Shown here: in pieces, positions 61,048-64,000 of the stretch
How positions within the stretch are numbered: the first letter of the stretch is position 1
Layout: each line of letters opens with the position of its first letter
Assembly: GCF_017654505.1 (NCBI RefSeq)
Contig: NC_054534.1
Coordinates: 27,707,689-27,771,688 of the forward strand
Length of the DNA: 64,000 nt
Origin: Polyodon spathula
Lineage: Eukaryota > Chordata > Actinopteri > Acipenseriformes > Polyodontidae
Reading direction: 5' to 3'
Notes under the pieces: generated by a model
The model's input: the letters and a program-made list of their open reading frames with translations, nothing else
Database searches by the model: none
What the model was told of the DNA's origin: nothing
Program-made: the position numbers and the translations under genes

Positions 61048-61240
61048 TAAATACTCACCCAAAAATGGCCAGCTCCAGCCTCAGCAGTCGGAGCAAGGCC
61101 CCTGAAGGCTGGTGGCCTCAGACCCCCTTTTCAGCACAACAGCTGCAGTACTGGGGCGCTTGCACCTCAGACTGCTGGGTGCTCACCACCATGCAAAACG
61201 GCTATGTGCTTCAGTTTCAGTTGGGACCTCCTCCTTTTTG
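61048..61240 (+). pseudogene. DIRS-like reverse-transcriptase start fragment
   Basis: On the plus strand the frame reads FSAQQLQYWGACTSDCWVLT and then TMQNGYVLQFQLGPPPF, followed by a stop. A WVL.TI..GY.LQF...PP.F word marks the start of the reverse-transcriptase region in DIRS-like (and some other) retroelements. It is adjacent to a gag-like piece in the opposite orientation, so the element is rearranged or two copies abut. Confidence 0.5.
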
Positions 61241-61258
61241 ACAAAGGTGTGTATAAAC

Positions 61259-61302
61259 ATATATATAATATATATATATATATATATCTATATATATATA
61301 TA

Positions 61303-61336
<34 letters not shown>
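61259..61336. repeat. (AT)n(AC)n microsatellite
   Basis: AT tract with phase breaks, then about 20 bp AC. Confidence 0.95.
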
Positions 61337-61639
61337 TGATGTCCAGTAATTTGTTCTCATATTTAAAAATATATCATTATGTATGTTCTTGTGAGCGGGA
61401 TTAGGAGATATACATAGTACAAGTTAATTTACTTTGTGTTAACCTTCCTTCTTAAGGGGGGTGGGTATTATGTATTTATTTAGCAGACGTCTATATCCAA
61501 ATAAGTACACAAATATGACAGCAGTATATTAGTTTCTTCACCTATATTATAAGAACTTTAAAAACATTGCTTTATAACAGTTGATTATACCTTGTGTGGT
61601 TTCGAAAAATATATATTAAATGCATTTCTATGACTGCTC

Positions 61640-61909
61640 CTATTTTTGTATGTTTCACCACATCATTTCTCACGCTACACTGCCAGTTTGTTTGAACGTA
61701 CCATCTGTTTTTCGTGAATCCCTCTACGTTACTCATTCATTACAGTGCAAACCTTTTGTGGTACTTACGCAAAACATGTGGCTCTAGTTACGCTCTTTAC
61801 GGTTGTATGTAAACACCGCTAGGCACTCTTGCTCCTCCCCTCTCCCCCTCCCCCAATTCACTCTACTCCTTCTCCCAAAGATCCTAAATGATAAACTCAG
61901 TGACAAAAA
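61640..61909 (+). promoter_or_regulatory. MAP3K1: putative MAP3K1 promoter and 5' UTR
   Basis: The sequence directly before the MAP3K1 start codon. It has a C/T-rich stretch, 61830-61854, of the CTCC/CCCTCC type bound by Sp/KLF factors in other genes, and no TATA box at a sensible distance. GC content rises compared with the upstream DNA but no large CpG island is visible. The transcription start cannot be placed from sequence alone. Confidence 0.5.
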
Positions 61910-61950
61910 ATGGCGGCGACGGGGATCCGGACCTCGTCGTCAGGAATTAG
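61888..61950 (+). CDS. upstream ORF overlapping the MAP3K1 start
   Basis: ATG at 61888, 22 bp before the MAP3K1 start and in another frame. It runs 20 codons to TAG at 61948-61950, inside the MAP3K1 coding exon. If the transcript begins upstream of 61888, ribosomes starting here would bypass the main start, so it could reduce MAP3K1 translation. Its context (CTAAATGA) has A at -3 but A at +4. Confidence 0.4.
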   Translation: MINSVTKNGGDGDPDLVVRN

Positions 61951-62376
61951 TGATGTGAATAACGACAGTAACGGTGGGAACTCTTATCACAGTAATACTA
62001 CTAGCGCACTCGTTCCTCCTAACAGCCCAGAGGCGGTTAGGCAAAAATCGTGGAGGCGTAAAGAACTAAGGAAAGTCAGGAGCGTAGATCTGGATAAACC
62101 AGAGTCTCTGCTGCTGTCGCCCGAGTCCGGAATTGCTCCTGTACCAGCGCAGCTTCACTTCTTATCGACTTCTACGCCCGCTGGATTTCAGCCGACCTTG
62201 CTGCAGCAAAGCTACGCTAAGCATAGTTCTATGAATAACCGCTCAGTTTCTTATACGAGTAACACTAGTCCATTTACCGCTACTCAGGAATTGTTGAACA
62301 TTCAATGCAATACAGAGAACAGTTCTGATTATGGGTCATCTAGGGCATCATTGGAAATGATCTCTTCTCCAAATAG
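61910..62376 (+). CDS. MAP3K1: MAP3K1 (MEKK1), first coding exon
   Basis: MAP3K1 is a serine/threonine kinase with an E3-ligase zinc-finger region. It activates MAP2Ks of the JNK and ERK pathways in the cytoplasm. This exon encodes only the disordered N-terminus: 155 complete codons plus two bases. The identification rests on residues 48-62, WRRKELRKVRSVDLD, nearly identical to mammalian MAP3K1 (WRRRQLRKVRSVELD). It is supported by the MAATG start, the SPEA word at 39-42 and AGFQP at 91-95 (mammals TGFQP), all in the same order. Most of the rest is Ser/Asn/Thr-rich and lacks the long Ala/Pro runs of the mammalian protein. The start ATG has A at -3 and G at +4. The exon ends at the donor AATAG/GTATTG, after which the frame stops at once (phase 2). 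The SWIM, RING and kinase exons lie beyond the window. Confidence 0.92.
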
Positions 62377-62585
62377 GTATTGACTTTTTTTTTTTTTTAC
62401 TTTTTTGTTTTGGTCGTTTTTTAGCAAGTGTGATTGTATTTACATCGGGAAGAGTGCTGCTGTTTATATTGATGGGAATTGTTCTTTGCAGCTGGATATG
62501 GCTTGGCTAGCGCGATTTGAAGATGTATTTATTTTATTTAACCAGAAAGTACAATCTTCATGGACATATGTGTGTGTATAATATC

Positions 62586-62629
<44 letters not shown>

Positions 62630-63303
62630 CTATTGTGAATAGCTACTGTTATTATTCTGTTGTGAATAGGGTACTGTTGACATTTATATTTTATTTAACT
62701 TTGACTGATAGTACTTTACATTGCACGGATTTATTTTGCTTTGATCATATTCTGGAAGCTTTAGGAGTGAGAGCGATCTTCTGTCTATTCCTGGGGCTCG
62801 CGGTTGCAGTGTGATTTACTTAACTGACGGTGAGAAATATTTTGATACAAAAACAGACGTTTTGTGACCAGCACGTTACAAGTTTTGTACGGCATGAGTT
62901 AGTTTTGCATTTAACCAGCAAATATTTTTGGATTTAAGGATATGGTATTTGCTTTCCCATTTTGACAAGGAAAATTGATTAAGCTTCTCCGGAAATATTA
63001 CTTTTCATACGCTCAAAAAAAAGGCATTCACTTCTTGTTGGTAGTATATTAACCAGTATGTTTTTATGTTGTGTACAATTTCGTTTTTATTTGTTCTCTT
63101 GGAAAGTTGATTGTTCTTTAGTTTGCATGGACCTTTAAGTGTGTGTTTTAAAATATTTGTAAGTAAAAATCATCAAGAACAGTTTTGTTTAGCTGTCCGG
63201 CAACCTACAGAGACTAGCTGTATGTTTGCAAAGCACTCCACATATCTACACATGTTACTGGCTAGGAGTGTAACATACAATAATGACGTTATATATAAAA
63301 CTT

Positions 63304-63339
63304 AATAATAAAAATAAATAAATAAATAAATAAATAAAC
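63304..63339. repeat. (AAAT)n microsatellite
   Basis: About eight tetranucleotide units. Confidence 0.9.
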
Positions 63340-63504
63340 ATATGTTAATACTTAGAATCTGTTAGCTACCTATTTAGTCAGATCCTTAATTCAGCTTCTT
63401 GTTTTAAATATTTGAATTGGTCATGTTCTGCATCTGTTGGATTTTTACCGGTAGATAAAACTGTTCCAGCTTTGTAAATCAGTTTTGTTGATTTGTTGTA
63501 AATG

Positions 63505-63505
<1 letters not shown>

Positions 63506-63566
<61 letters not shown>
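63506..63566. repeat. (AT)n microsatellite
   Basis: 61 bp of pure AT in MAP3K1 intron 1. Confidence 0.95.
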
Positions 63567-63570
<4 letters not shown>

Positions 63571-64000
63571 TTATGGAAAGTTGTATTTATTGACGGTCTA
63601 TGCTAAGACAACAGAAACACGTTTTCTTCTTAAGCCCTGATATCCTTCTTGGTGCTGAGTAAGATTATGTTCGTTGTTTGTATAATGATAGTGTGTGAAC
63701 TGTGCATCTTCATAGTTCACACTCCTAAATGTCCTCCTTTTTTCAGTCTCGAGTTAACCGATTAAACGGAAACGTTTTGATATTTATTTTAAAAGTGTAC
63801 TCCCTGAACTTGGACTATGAGCCTCAATAACACGTGAGCAGACACGAGCTCCCCATTACTGTAATGTCCTCCTGTGCACCATTGCATACAAACTTGATAC
63901 CGAAAACGTATGGATAGTATAGAAAGTACCCTAATGAGTCGCACGATGGTTTGTTTCCCCTTGTATTATTAATATTCTCCTCTATAATACTCCAGGAGGC

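Larger units (their letters stand above)
62377..64000 (+). other. MAP3K1: MAP3K1 intron 1 (start only)
   Basis: From the GT donor at 62377 to the end of the window. AT-rich, with (AT)n at 62581-62627 and 63506-63566 and (AAAT)n at 63304-63339. No second exon recognised. In known MAP3K1 genes intron 1 is long, so this fits. Confidence 0.8.

Overview
The window is AT-rich vertebrate nuclear DNA that is almost entirely non-coding. Tc1/mariner, piggyBac-like, PIF/Harbinger-like, hAT-like, L2/CR1-type LINE, DIRS-like and LTR repeats, together with long (AT)n tracts, point to a ray-finned fish. The repeat mix would suit a non-teleost such as a sturgeon, paddlefish or gar, but this is inference from repeat style and was not tested.

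The only confidently recognised host gene is at the right end, on the + strand. It is the first coding exon of MAP3K1 (MEKK1), 61910-62376, preceded by a pyrimidine-rich promoter and an overlapping upstream ORF, and followed by the start of intron 1. Everything to its left reads as the upstream intergenic region of MAP3K1.

Layout. 1-7.2 kb: intergenic, with one LINE 3' fragment. 7.2-11.2 kb: an LTR-like repeat, a TTAA-flanked piggyBac-like element and a second fragment of that family. 12.4-15.3 kb: the oddest region, with two roughly 1.05-kb copies of a composite repeat, then a strong hairpin, a (TAA)n tract, a GC-rich block and a G-quadruplex motif. 15.3-25 kb: intergenic, with an LTR-like repeat that carries a 33-bp minisatellite. 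25-27.7 kb: a truncated Myb/SANT-like ORF and a nearly complete Tc1 element inserted in an (AT)n tract. 27.7-37.4 kb: intergenic, with a 117-bp poly-C tract. 37.4-43.4 kb: a dense cluster holding a THAP-domain remnant split by a LINE, a P2X7-C-like exon, a solo LTR with an exact 5-bp target duplication, a decayed Tc1 element and hAT-like debris. 43.4-58.4 kb: intergenic, with a SINE-like repeat and two more copies of the solo LTR family. 58.4-61.3 kb: a PIF/Harbinger-like non-autonomous element and DIRS-like fragments. 61.3-64 kb: MAP3K1.

No rRNA, intact tRNA or CRISPR array was seen. Genes here do not form a functional cluster; transposon-derived open frames are mostly broken.
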